The notes under the pieces: model-generated
The model's database searches: none
What the model was told of the DNA's origin: nothing
The model's input: only the letters and a program-made list of their open reading frames with translations
NCBI RefSeq assembly: GCF_000276665.1
Contig: NW_004955472.1
Span: forward strand, 9,712,548 to 9,776,547
Origin: Chinchilla lanigera
Lineage: Eukaryota > Chordata > Mammalia > Rodentia > Chinchillidae
Length of the DNA stretch: 64,000 nucleotides
Direction of reading: 5' to 3'
Part shown: positions 24,436 through 36,215 of the stretch, piece after piece
Layout of the letters: every line of letters starts with the position of its first letter
Position numbering within the stretch: the first letter of the stretch is position 1
Program-made: the position numbers and the translations under genes

Positions 24436-25263
24436 TGCAGTGAATAAATATGTGAACGTTTATAGCTTTATAGGTAGATACAGAATCCTACATTTCACTA
24501 AGATTCAGAATACAAAACAAAACAAAAAAATTCCCAGACACAAGAAGTAAGGTTTCATACAGAGGTCAGAAACAGATTAACACTTATTACTCCCCACAGT
24601 AGAATATCTAAGGAAAGATTGCTTTTTCTTGCCCATACTGAAGAATAATACTCTCATAATAATAGTAAGTAAGCCTTTTTCCCTGTTACTGTGAATTTTC
24701 TTTACGTTCCTGAGACTGGGTTTTGTGACAGAAAGCATCTTCAAAATTATCTTTGTTAGCCTGGGTTCACCCATATAGCTGGAAATGGTAAGCAACTCGT
24801 CATACTGATAAAAAGTGTTTGTTGAGTAAACTCAAGGCACTTAAAACTTTTTAACAAATGAAGTGTCGTAAAGATTACAACCTTCAAAAAATGTTATATC
24901 ATAGAGCTTAAATAACAACCATTAATAAAAAAATATAAATTATCATCACTTTACAATTACAAATTTACTAGGTCTACAACATAACCTGAAGGCTATAGAA
25001 ATAGTTTAAAATTTTAAAATATAACTAGAACAAGTTTAAAACAAGGTGTAGATTTGAACTTTATTTTGTCTGCTTCCCAAGTCGTGTAGTAGCCATATTT
25101 TTGTATTCTAAATAGAGGGACATACATAGTACTACTGGAGGAGCACCGTTGTTAGTCCTGATCCAGTTTAATTAACATGCTATATTAAAAGATTTGAATT
25201 AACATGCAAAGAATTTTTATCAGAAAATATAGCTTTCACTTTACCCTACCACTCCATCTACAG
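24436..25263. other. Unassigned AT-rich DNA
   Basis: No gene or repeat recognised. The minus-strand open frame 24577-24795 shows no domain. Confidence 0.4.
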
Positions 25264-25702
25264 TTTTTTTTCTTTCACTTTTGGTTATCATGTATTAACA
25301 GTCTGTGTTAATGGGGCTCCTTGTAGTATTTACACATATGTATACAATATGCACTGATCAAATCCAACCTGTTTTAATCCACCCTCTGTTCCACCAATTT
25401 CGTCTACTGTCCCCTCTTCTCAGTGTAATTTGTTATTTTTCACCTGACACGTCGGAGAGAGGGCATGAGTGCGTGTAATTCTGCATCTAATGGCCATCTA
25501 TGCATAGTGCATCCTCCTTCTCCCAATCCACTTTAAACTCACTCCAATTCTTTTTTTATAGATCCAACCCAACCTGGTCCTTACCAGGTCAGTTTTAAGC
25601 CTCACTTGTCTGATCATTTGGCAATATTTGTTAAACCTTTCTTTTTTCTTGATTTTTGTGACAATTTTTCTCTTTGTTTTTGTCTTATCTTCCTGATTCC
25701 TG
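25264..25702 (-). other. Possible LINE-1 3' UTR fragment, antisense
   Basis: Begins with a T-run (25265-25272, poly(A) on the minus strand), followed by plus-strand text resembling reversed LINE-1 3' UTR ('atttacacatatgtatacaa', 'gcactgatcaaatccaacc', then CCT/TCC-rich DNA). The similarity is by impression and the edge with the 0.3-kb direct repeat at 25703 is a guess. Confidence 0.35.
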
Positions 25703-26014
25703 GCTGGGATTCTCTATTACGGAGCTCCTTCACTCTTTAGAGTCTCTCCTTTCTCATTAGGAAATTGGGTGCTGAGCTCCAGTTTGGCAAAAACTTACGT
25801 ATCAGTAGTAGATTTCCCAGAATCCAAAAGATTTTGTATACTTGCCTAGGTCTTGATCAACAAATCTGATTTAAGTGAGTGACTAACTTGATAGTTACTC
25901 TACCAGGGTTTGGGGTGACTGAGCTGGCGTGATCCTATGCTCCAAGAATTCTTCTGAAATTTATTCAAAATTCGATCTGACTTCTTTAAAGAAGTTAATT
26001 GATATCAACTTGTG
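25703..26014. repeat. 0.3-kb direct repeat, copy A
   Basis: Matches copy B at 27698-28015 in the same orientation with an almost constant offset of 1995 bases. Shared words include 'gtatacttgcctaggtcttg' and 'tcctatgctccaagaattct'. By eye about nine bases in ten agree. It ends at a shared 'gatatca'. No open frame and no family recognised. Confidence 0.85.
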
Positions 26015-26939
26015 CATTATACTTCACTTTTCTAAATTACAACTTTATTTAATGCCTTGGGGTTTCTTTTGCTTTTTGTATCTCTGAACTCTATTTGCTA
26101 CATAAACACTATAGGGGATCTCAACCCACCACAGGTTTTAAAATATTGTATAAATAATGATAGTATTTAAGTCTTTACTGATTGCCTAGGTTTTTCCTTA
26201 GAACTCTAGATTTATATAAATACACTCGCCTACTCAACAACTTGGCTATAGGAGACAATTGTAGTTGTATATAATTTAAAACAGACCCTATTTTTAAAAA
26301 CCCATAAAATTGTACACCATGTTGGCTTCAAATTTATGCGTGAATTAGCTTTATCAGTGATCGTGGCTACTCTCAATTAGAGCTGATCTAAGTTTGTGTC
26401 CTCTTGCTGGGTTCACACACGCCCACTATGCTGAGAAGAGGTTTTAATTCAAAGCAGGATGCCTTTACATTTATCCACGTGTTATGAGACTCCAAGTGAC
26501 TAATTTATGATTTTTTTCATGCTTTATAAGAGAGTACACTGAGAAATACTTTATAGTGTTAAGATAATGCCCTATGAAACACACCAGTGGAATGTAATTG
26601 TAATAAATTTTCCACCACGAAGATGAAATTATCAAGTTAAAAATTGAATGTTAAAACCATTTGTTGCTGAAGTAAATTTGATTTACCTACTTTGTTTTTC
26701 TTTCAGATTGCACAAGCTGGGAAGTTTTCAAAATTCCTCTTAATATCATGCTTGCTTTCCATTTCTAGCTCTTCAAAAATATAGTCAACTCACAGATTAA
26801 TTTAACTAGAGATTTTCTCCTTAGTGTTTCCTTATTACAAATGATTATGAGGTTTGAATTATAGAACAATTCTAATGCAACCTATTTCCACTCTTGTTTT
26901 ATTATTTTAATATAGGTCATATTTGTTACTCTGTTTAAA
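26015..26939. other. Unassigned AT-rich DNA
   Basis: Non-repetitive by eye, between direct repeat copy A and a B1. Nothing identified. Confidence 0.4.
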
Positions 26940-26950
26940 ATGGCACAATA

Positions 26951-27065
26951 GTCCAGGTTTGTTGCACATTGCTGGTATACCCAGCACTTGGAAGGATGAG
27001 GCAAGAGGATTGACACAAATTCACAGCTAGCCTACACTACGTAGTCGACACGGTCTCAAAAAAAT
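26951..27065 (+). mobile_element. B1 SINE, sense
   Basis: 7SL-derived SINE without a following ID part. It shows 'acccagcacttggaaggatg', 'aggcaagaggattgacac', 'agctagcctacactacg' and the end 'cacggtctcaaaaaaa', the ordered words of a B1/Alu left-type monomer. An A/GA-rich tail follows. Confidence 0.8.
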
Positions 27066-27112
27066 TTTAAAAAGAACAAAGAGAGAGACAGAGGGAGAGA
27101 GAGAGAAAGAAA
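27066..27112. repeat. A-rich / (GA)n tail of the B1
   Basis: Purine-only run with 'gagagagacagagggagaga' type repeats immediately after the B1; a microsatellite grown from the SINE tail. Confidence 0.8.
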
Positions 27113-27697
27113 AATCAACATCCTCAAAAATACGCAAAACAGAAAAATTCAGAATTCAAATTGGTTGCAATTCAGCTCAATAAAAAAAGGCACAAGAAAG
27201 CTGATATGTGAATATTATCTATATAGATATTAGAAAATAGGAAGAGCCAAAAATAAATATTTTCTATTAATTAGTATTGGGATATGATAGACTTTATTAA
27301 ATGAGAAGAAACTATAGAAAAGAATGATATGAGTTTGCTTGATTTTACGAGTTAAAGGATTCTTACCCAATGGGTCATTTGATTATAAACTCTCAAAATC
27401 TGACATATTCATGGTCTCCAAATGTCATTTTTCTGGAGCTAGGATTTTAGACTCTGAGTTTTGGACTGAGGGTGGCCTCACGATGTGGAACTCACTTGAG
27501 AGAATTTTAAGGACTGTCAGCTAATACACAGGAATTTGGGGATCGTTACTGAAAATGCCACAGGGAGCTGATGTAAAGGCAAAATATTTCTCTGCATGTT
27601 CGTGTGACTAAGGCTATACATTTCAGTACATTTCTGTTCACTGTATTTCTACTCTGTTTCCTAATGCTTGAGTCCACTTTTAATAACCTGCTTGCGG
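27113..27697. other. Unassigned DNA
   Basis: No repeat or gene recognised. Two 60-codon open frames on opposite strands (27339-27524, 27546-27728) have no recognisable domain. Confidence 0.4.
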
Positions 27698-28015
27698 GCT
27701 GGGATTCTCTATCATGGAGCTCCTCCACTCTTTAGAGTCTCTCCTTTCTCATTAGGAAATTAGGTGCTAAGCCCCAGTAAAGCAAAAACTTAAGTATCAG
27801 TAGTAGATTTCCAAGAATCCAAAAGATTTTGTATACTTGCCTAGGTCTTGATCAACAAATCTGATTTAAGTGAGTGACTAGCTTGATTGTTACTCTGCCA
27901 GGGTTTTGGGTGACTGAGCTGGCTTGATCCTATGCTCCAAGAATTCTTCTGAAAGTTTTTCAACATTCGATCTGAATTCTTTAAAGAAGTTAACTGATAT
28001 CAGTCACTTTGCACA
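27698..28015. repeat. 0.3-kb direct repeat, copy B
   Basis: Second copy of the unit at 25703-26014, same strand. Its left flank is unrelated to that of copy A, so the left edge at 'gctgggattctct' is sharp. Confidence 0.85.
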
Positions 28016-28989
28016 ATAATTTCAGCAGATACTGATTAGCAGAAAGCTTTGTAGAATATAAATATAGCACAGCAATTCAAATGTAGTTGTCATGTCAGAA
28101 TATTTCTTGGTAATGCATTGCTCTTGTGAGAGATACTATTAAGAAAAATTTATTGATTTTGTCATACTTATTTATTAAATACTTGTAAGCCATGATAGAG
28201 CTGGATTTTTTAAATACATCCATAAGAATGTCCTATTAAATTTTCAGGCTACAATTCCTTTAGACTCATAACGTTTTTGTTGCACACATACAAACACTCA
28301 CACAGTCATTCAAACACACATGCTTTAGGTGCACGGTGGAGAGCCTTGTTTCACCTCCTGTGGGAGCCATTTCACTCGCTTAAGAACCCATGTTGGAAAT
28401 TCAATGTAAAAACTTGAATGAGTGTGTGGCTATAAGGGTTTATATTTTCTCAAAAAGAAACTGAAAGTGCAAACTTTCTCATTTGAGAATCTTTCTTCTG
28501 AAAACTTACAAATGAAAGAAATGGGATGTCTTTTATGAGACCTCTTTGATATTAAGGCCATCCTCCTGGCATAGTTTCATTTCCAAAGTGATAGCAGTTA
28601 GCTAAACTTAGTACTCACTGATCAAGTCTTTAATAACTATACGTACAAATCTGATTTTGTGCCCGTTAAATTTTTTTCTCCTTAACTTTCTTTCATGCTG
28701 AACTTTCTTCATGACTTCCTTTTCATTCATTTCCTTATCTCTAATCAGTTTTCTCCTATGGTGTCATTCAATTACTTTCAGTGACAGAGTGAAATCCCCT
28801 TCAGATAGTGCTAGAAACTCACCAACATCTGACCTCCCAATGTGCCTGTGAGACAATGACTTTGGGAAACACCTGGCCACCGCGAATGAATGTAATTTAT
28901 TATCACGTAAGCAACCGAGTGAAATTATTGGGTAATAGTTACAGAGCCGCCTGCACAGTAAAGCAAAATTTGGAGATGAACTGCACTGC
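28016..28989. other. Unassigned DNA up to assembly gap
   Basis: No gene or repeat recognised. The long open frames reported across the following gap are artefacts of N translation. Confidence 0.4.
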
Positions 28990-29838
28990 NNNNNNNNNNN
29001 NNNNNNNNNNNNNNNNNNNNNNNNNNNNNNNNNNNNNNNNNNNNNNNNNNNNNNNNNNNNNNNNNNNNNNNNNNNNNNNNNNNNNNNNNNNNNNNNNNNN
29101 NNNNNNNNNNNNNNNNNNNNNNNNNNNNNNNNNNNNNNNNNNNNNNNNNNNNNNNNNNNNNNNNNNNNNNNNNNNNNNNNNNNNNNNNNNNNNNNNNNNN
29201 NNNNNNNNNNNNNNNNNNNNNNNNNNNNNNNNNNNNNNNNNNNNNNNNNNNNNNNNNNNNNNNNNNNNNNNNNNNNNNNNNNNNNNNNNNNNNNNNNNNN
29301 NNNNNNNNNNNNNNNNNNNNNNNNNNNNNNNNNNNNNNNNNNNNNNNNNNNNNNNNNNNNNNNNNNNNNNNNNNNNNNNNNNNNNNNNNNNNNNNNNNNN
29401 NNNNNNNNNNNNNNNNNNNNNNNNNNNNNNNNNNNNNNNNNNNNNNNNNNNNNNNNNNNNNNNNNNNNNNNNNNNNNNNNNNNNNNNNNNNNNNNNNNNN
29501 NNNNNNNNNNNNNNNNNNNNNNNNNNNNNNNNNNNNNNNNNNNNNNNNNNNNNNNNNNNNNNNNNNNNNNNNNNNNNNNNNNNNNNNNNNNNNNNNNNNN
29601 NNNNNNNNNNNNNNNNNNNNNNNNNNNNNNNNNNNNNNNNNNNNNNNNNNNNNNNNNNNNNNNNNNNNNNNNNNNNNNNNNNNNNNNNNNNNNNNNNNNN
29701 NNNNNNNNNNNNNNNNNNNNNNNNNNNNNNNNNNNNNNNNNNNNNNNNNNNNNNNNNNNNNNNNNNNNNNNNNNNNNNNNNNNNNNNNNNNNNNNNNNNN
29801 NNNNNNNNNNNNNNNNNNNNNNNNNNNNNNNNNNNNNN
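28990..29838. other. Assembly gap (849 N)
   Basis: Unsequenced. The right flank starts with an (AT)n run at 29839-29848, so the gap may abut a microsatellite; the odd length suggests an estimated gap size. Confidence 0.99.
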
Positions 29839-29848
29839 ATATATATAT

Positions 29849-32800
29849 TCCATAAGAACAACAAGCAAAATGTTTGTAGTGACTTAAAACCAAAAGAATA
29901 GTTGTAAATTTTTAAAACATAAACTTCTAATTTCTGACCAATATGCAAAAGCTATGACAGAAAGTCTAAAACGTGGGTTTCATTTTAATAGATATGAATA
30001 AAAATTAGATAATAGTATGTGTCATTTCTATAGTTTATTTTCCAATTACTTTACCATCTATATCAGCCAAAACAAAATATTTCAACTTGAATTTTATTTT
30101 TCATGTTTAAGATTTCTTTTGATGAGTTATTTTAAAACACACTTAATTATTTAAGAAGAAATCTGCATTTGTTTAAAAATTTATTCTCCTATTCAACAAG
30201 ATTTTCAGTGGAAGATGGCTATGTGTGGACAGTTGGCCACCTATTTTGCAATCAGAATTGCATGGTTTAATCCCTGTTATGTTCTTAACTTTTCTTAAAC
30301 TCAAATTGCTTAAGAATAGCTACTTCCAAAATTTAATGTTGGGATCAAACAAAATCTAGTACACACTTGGTTCAAATAAATATTTGTTGACTCTAAATGA
30401 ATAAGTTTCATATTGATGCTGTGTTCTATATTTTAATATTTATTTTCCATCATTGATTTATCTACAGACACATCAATATTTTGTACATCAAAGTAGGATG
30501 TGTGCTTCATTCATACATACTGAGACTATGCTTAATTCATACATACTGAAACTAAAATATTTTAAATGTTTATTGTTTCTCAATGCAATTAAAATACATA
30601 TTTTATTGGTCTTTTTCAACACGTACTTTTATTAGAAAGTAGCATTTACCAATTTTGAGGTATTTAATTTGACTGCAATATTATTTACACTTTGAGGAAA
30701 TGTAAAGACCACCAGTAAATGCCAAGATATCTTGAACCTGCCAAATCAATAAACATGTGTGATTTTTTTAAAGTCATTCTTTTTGCAAAACCTATTGCTA
30801 AATATTTCTGCATTGTTTCTTTATTTGATCAAATTTTGTACCTTTCCTTTTTAGCCACCTGGAACAGCTTCCATTGTAGGATTTTTCTATCAGTATCCAC
30901 TGAAAGTGCCACATCTGTCTGGGTTTATGTGCTATTCCACAGGGGTGTCAAAGCAATCTGCAGCAGTACAGTCCACTGTGTGCAGTTATGACTTCTTCAT
31001 TTTCCATCCTGCCAAGTCTCTGCTTAGCTGTTTTTACATTCTGTTATTGTTCTCCTGATATTTTCAGATTGGTTTCAGTTTATTCCTCTGTGGATGTTTT
31101 TAAAAGTGTTAGATATTAAATTAAATGCTGTATATTTCCTTCCACATAAAATTCATCTCATTCTTTTAGCTATCCTTTCATATTTCAAGTTTCATTTAAG
31201 TAATAAATAGTCCCAGAACTAGTTCAGCAAATTCCAGTGTTTTGGTTTTCAATATATTTTTAAAGTTGTATTCTTATTAATATTTTTACTAATTTCTAAG
31301 GAAAAAATTATGGTTTTAAACACTTTTAAGGTGGAAAGAGTGAATTTGCAGCTTGTGAGTCCTTTATATTAAGCAAACTGTGTTTTCAAGATCTCACTTA
31401 TGTTAAGATAAAATTAAAGTTATGATAACACTAGGAAAGTTATTTATCTTTCTTTCCACTTCTATATACTCTTTAAAAGCATCATATCTCTAATAAATTT
31501 TGCATAATATTTAGTTTTCAGGTTTATTAGTGAATAAATATTTTTGGCAACTACATACCAACCAACATTTTTCTTACATTATACATACTTGCTTGATCTA
31601 AGATAGAAAGGTCCAATATTACTTCATATTTTACATGCTACAAATAGTTTAGAACCATTGGTGTTCCAGAAGCAATCTAGTACTAATTTAGACAGTTTGA
31701 ATTTCTAAATTGAGGACATTTGTAAACAAATAAATGAAATAACCTGTGTGTTTTTCCAAAGAAAGCAGATGATTTCAGACCCATTTCAGCATTATTTTTA
31801 ATACCTCCTCCATTATATTGGTGGAAAACATCTTCAAAAATAGGCAACACATTCTTAAGGTCCTGTTTCCTAAGGACATATTTTATGCAATCACTCCCAC
31901 TGGCTGGACTGTGTGGATTTCCATTAGGGCAAATATCAAGCTGGACTGTGAGTGATAATTTGTTCCTTCATTTCGTAGAGCTAAACACACATTGTATTCC
32001 CAGTGACCACTAAGCCAAAGTACAGAGCAGTCAGAATCACCAGACCATCCAAAATAAAATCAGACAGCAGATTAATTCTAAATTATGCATAAAATTATTA
32101 AATTTTAGGAATATTAGAAATTGCCAGAAGCCTCCATTGGAAATAAAGTACACAATAAAGACCAAAATATATATGTTGGTATTTATTTTGTTTTTGTTTT
32201 TGTTTTTAAACTCTTGATTTTCACCTCAGTTTATTTCTTCACATTATACAAGACCTGATTTGCTGAGGGAGCACACAGCATGCCAAATAACATTCCTTAA
32301 AAAGCACTTGGCATTTGTTTTTCTAAATATAATATATGTGAACAAATTTTCATCCTTTCAAAGAAAGCCCATGACTCTTTTAAAAAGTTTTTAAAAGTCC
32401 AAACCTTTGTTTTATTATTAAGTATGGAGGATTCTTTGTTTCCTATGGAGAGTAAAATGGAAAGATCTCATTTTGTGTAGTGGCTTTTGCATCTTTAAAC
32501 AGTCTAATATTGCACAGAAATTCAGAAATATTTGACATCTCCTTTCTTCAAACATTTCTAAGTTAAAAACATTTTTTTACAAATTTTCCCTCAAGGCTAG
32601 TCCTTTCAGTTAAATTTAAATGGCCTATAGATATTGCTATTCTACTTTTCTAGAAACTTCAATAGTACAGAAACATTTACCTCACTATGAAATTATAGTC
32701 TCTAGTTCTAAGAGGTAGACTAAGGTTCCTTTGGCATCTGATGAACTTTAAAATCCAACCTGCCAGGGCATTTCTCCCAAAACCTTGCCAAGGCAACATG

Positions 32801-34015
32801 GAAAGTGAGTTACAGTCTGGTTTCCTCTGATTTATATCAGAGTGTGCTGGCTAAATATTTCTTAGCCTTAGTTCTCCTTGGCATATAAACCAACAATTAT
32901 CATTAATATTGCTCCCCAAAATATTTCTGACCGCATCTTCCGGTCACAAGTCTCTGCTTGGCCCACTTTAATTGCTCCATATGACGTCTCTCAGTCACAA
33001 GTTTGCAGCATATGGGACATGTATCATGATGTCTGATAAGGTTTGAAAGCCTGTGAGTGATTTGCCAGAGATTTCTTTTCTTCTGACTCTACAGTTGGCA
33101 TCATGTGGATAGTGGCTACCTTATAGGCTTACCATCACCTTTAATGTTAGAAAGAAATAAACCTTTGTCATCTTAAGAAAAAGATTAGGGGATTTTTTTC
33201 TGCAGCATAAAGTAGCTTATATCAGTGAATCCACTGCCTAAGAGGATTCACATATAAAAGAAATATGATAAAGCTGGAAAAATCTAGAACATCTCATGTA
33301 CTGAAGAAATGTAGGTTAAACATTATCACCAAAAATTAATTCCATGTTTCTCGGTGGCCAATATGGCTGCATGAGGGTATTGATTAATGTTTCTCGTAGA
33401 GTCCATTACCTTTTCCTCAGGGTCACTTCAAGATAACTGAATATTGAAGATGCAGCTCACCCCACAATTAACTTTAAAATTCTACCTTTGATCTCTATAT
33501 TTCAAGTACCAATATTGCGAAAGTTGACTGCAAGAGAACTATTTTTTCTCTAAATTTTAAGAACTAAATATTCACCTACATACTGAGCATGTCTGAGCTC
33601 TTCAATCATGCTGTGAACAAAAAAAGGACATATGGATATTATGTTAGAGGAACAATATAGCTTTCATGCCTGCAGCCCAAATTATAATAAAAGACACTTT
33701 TCAGCCTTAAAATCTCTATGTATAAACTATAGCAAATCTCCATTGGGCTGACCTCCCTAATATTTCTAAAAATGGCACGAATTTTCTCTCTTTATAACCA
33801 TTAACTGATTCTACATCACCTGCATTTCTCACACGAATTATTATCTCAAAACTAAAAGGTCTTCCTCCTCAAGCTTGTCCTTTTCAACACATTCTATAGA
33901 ATACAGCTTGTTAGAGCTTTTAAAAGTGCAAATATGATCATTTCACTTTCTGTCTGAAAAAGTGAAGTAGATCTAAGTTTCCCTTAGATAAAGTGAAAAT
34001 GTCTTAGTAGATTTT
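29849..34015. other. Unassigned AT-rich DNA, 4.2 kb
   Basis: I recognise no gene or repeat on either strand. A short tandem with period about 27 bases lies near 30505-30555 ('attcatacatactga' twice). Open frames (for example 30719-30991) are within chance for AT-rich DNA and carry no domain. It may hold regulatory sequence that cannot be judged from one genome. Confidence 0.4.
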
Positions 34016-34019
34016 ACAT

Positions 34020-34500
34020 ATAGTTATGGACTGAATGCTTATGCTCCCTACCCCGGTTTACACATTGAAGCCCGTATTCCCAATGGGATGGCATCAGAGG
34101 GTGAGGCCTTTGGCAGGCAGTTAGGTGTAGATGAGGTTATGTGTTTAGAGCCCCTCTGATGGCACTGATGCTTTTATAAGAAGAGGAAGAGAAAAGAGAC
34201 TTTTCTGTCTCCATTCTGTAAGGACACAGCAAACAGGGGACTATCTGCAAGCTGAGAATCCCCTCACCAGAAACTAAATCCAAAATCTTTAGTTTGGACT
34301 TAACAGCCTCCAGAACTTTGAAAAATAAACATCTAGTTTTTAAAATCACCTACTTATGGGGCTGGGGATTTAGCTCAGCGGCAAAGAGCCTGCCTGGCAA
34401 GTGCAAGGTTGTGAGTTCGGTTCCCGGTACCGGAGAAAAACCCAAAAAAAATAAATAAATAAATAAAATTACCTACTTATGATATTAAACCTACACTGAC
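34020..34500 (+). mobile_element. MLT1-type MaLR LTR, sense, split by an ID
   Basis: Clear ordered MLT1 words: 'tatggactgaatgcttatgc', 'cacattgaagcccgtattcc', 'ggcctttggcaggcagttag', 'gtagatgaggttatgtg', 'cttttataagaagaggaag', 'aaggacacagc', 'cccctcaccagaaactaaat', 'cagcctccagaactttgaaa', 'aataaac'. The 3' end resumes after the ID (34481-34500, 'gatattaaacctacactgac'). It is a mammal-wide solo LTR with no coding content. Confidence 0.85.
34358..34464 (+). mobile_element. Young ID SINE inside MLT1, with target-site duplication
   Basis: Full ID with 'ggggctggggatttagctca', box B 'gtgagttcggttcc', end 'ggtaccggagaaaaacc' and an A-rich/AAAT tail. Flanked by 'aaaatcacctacttat' (34342-34357) and the same 16 bases with one change (34465-34480). 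The duplicated bases belong to the MLT1, so the ID is younger. Confidence 0.94.
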
Positions 34501-35475
34501 TAAAGGGTATTTTTAGCCTGTATTGTAGTCAGGGGTTTGCAAGGGAAGCAATATAATAGAGGACACATAGTTTATAGTATTATGTTATAATATTCACTCA
34601 AAGAGAAAAATGCAAAAGAGTATGGGAGATCTATCCACATACTTGAGACCCAAACAATCCAGCCGAGGGCCTGGATCCCACAGAAATGCCCTACGGGAGT
34701 CCAACTAAAGACCTAGAGCCATCACAGTGTCTCACACAAGTCTGTATCAAGTATCTGCACTAGGAAGGCCCAAAGGTCAGTGGTGGAACCTAGAAAGTCT
34801 GCGTCAGCAGGTGAACTGATCTGTGCCAGCAGGCTGAGGGATCTGCACTGGAGCCAGCAGGCGATGTTCAAGGTAAGGACCATTGCTCCCCAAAAGAGAA
34901 CCGCAGCCTCTTCAGTGACAAAGAGGTCCTGAGCTCCTCTGATGATGAGAACAGCTGAGTTCATATCAGGAAAGTCAGTGTGACAAGTTTCTCCAGGAGA
35001 ACCAACAGCATCACCTCTTCCCCTCCAGTTCTCCTTGCTGCTATTTTCTCTGGGAAATTTCCTTGATCCATCTTCCTTCCATCTCACGATAGATGTCCCA
35101 GTTACATATAGTTAGATGAGGATTTATTTTTATATAACTCTTGCAGGGATGACTAGAAACACGCTAGGTTTATTTTTACTCCAGATTCCATGCTATAGTC
35201 TCCAAACAATAGAAAAATGTGGAAATATTTGTTTCAACAGGCATTTCTTCCAATTTGTTCTGTCTGGGATGAACATTTCTCCAGAAACACTCTGAATAGT
35301 AATTCTCTGCTGTGTGAACTTCACTCCAAAACAAGACTCACCATTTGGTTGCAGCAGAGCAATAATAAATAGTGCGATGTTGGGCACTTTACAAAATTCA
35401 GAAAACGAGAGCACTCCCATTATGACTTGTCTGCAGATGTCCCCCCACAGCCTCAAGTGGTCACAGCTGGGTTCT
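34501..35475. other. Repeat-like DNA, family unassigned
   Basis: About 34640-35100 is more G+C-rich and may be an old retroelement fragment. A 121-codon minus-strand open frame (34722-35087) has no domain I recognise; I do not call it a gene. Confidence 0.35.
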
Positions 35476-35815
35476 TTGGAAGTGGCTGGGTCTAGGGTGT
35501 GTGATGCTGAGATTAAAGGTGACCCACTCTGGGTGCGGATGGCACTGCCCCAGGGGTGGGCACCCTGGATCAAATATAAAGACAGACATGGTTGCGGCTC
35601 CCTCTGCTTCTTCAGTACTTCTCTGCTTTGGCTGCCTCCAGCCCTCCACTCTGAGCACTGTTGCTTCTCCGCTGCCATGCCCCTCTGCCATGCCAGCCTG
35701 CCTTGGAAGCAGCTGACTCTGGACCTCTATAAACTTCGAGCCAAACAAGACTTTCCTCTTTTAACTGTTGGTGTTGGGTATTTTGTCTCAGCAATGAAAA
35801 AGTAACATGACCACT
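35476..35815 (+). mobile_element. MaLR-type LTR, 3' part, sense
   Basis: The right end carries the typical MaLR terminus: 'gagccaaacaagactttcct', 'tgttggtgttgggtattttg', 'tctcagcaatgaaaaagtaa'. Upstream is the G+C-rich centre with 'ctgccatgcccctctgcc'. The same ending words occur in the LTR at 52788-53157. Several overlapping open frames on both strands (up to 163 codons, 35314-35805) come from this G+C-rich centre and are not genes. Confidence 0.6.
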
Positions 35816-36118
35816 GTCTCTATAAGTATATTGGACCAGAAAAGTTAGATTATAGATATAGTAAAATCAAAGCTGAAAGAAATCTCAAGAGGATTCAGGT
35901 CTACTTTTAATACTCATAAGTCTTTGAAATAGTTACATGTTTGTTCTTTAATATCTCCAATCACTGAAGTTTCAATACTGCATGGAAAGAAATCAACCCA
36001 ACATATTTCTAACATAGAAATATCAATTGTATGTCAATTCAATCCTTTCTCCATACGTTATGTTATGGCATATATTCTCCTGTATCTATCCATGAAACTC
36101 CATATTGCTACTTTTTTT
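35816..36118. other. Unassigned spacer
   Basis: AT-rich, nothing identified. Confidence 0.4.
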
Positions 36119-36215
36119 TGTGTTTGGTTTTTTTTTAGTTTTGCACTCTGGGAATTGAATTCATGGCTCCACAAAAACCAGATATACCCTTTACCATTGA
36201 GCTATAGTGCCAATT
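36119..36215 (-). mobile_element. Old ID-like SINE, antisense
   Basis: Starts with a T-rich tail ('tttggttttttttttag'), then a reversed tRNA-type body with 'gggaattgaattcatggc' (box B region) and 'accattgagctatagtgcc' (box A region). It is much more diverged than the young IDs. Confidence 0.65.

Noticed and set aside
26015..27697. Internal region of an endogenous retrovirus between the 0.3-kb direct repeats
   Set aside because: No gag, pol or env-like frame, primer-binding site or polypurine tract is seen, and a B1 SINE lies inside.
28764..29948. Frames of 309-394 codons on both strands
   Set aside because: They consist mostly of X from the run of N at 28990-29838.
34358..34450. tRNA-like gene with A and B boxes
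   Set aside because: It is an ID SINE with tail and target duplications; tRNA-derived but not a tRNA gene.
35314..35805. 163-codon plus-strand frame and overlapping frames up to 161 codons on the other strand
   Set aside because: All lie largely in or beside a MaLR-type LTR with a G+C-rich centre; open frames on several overlapping phases are typical of composition, and no domain is seen.
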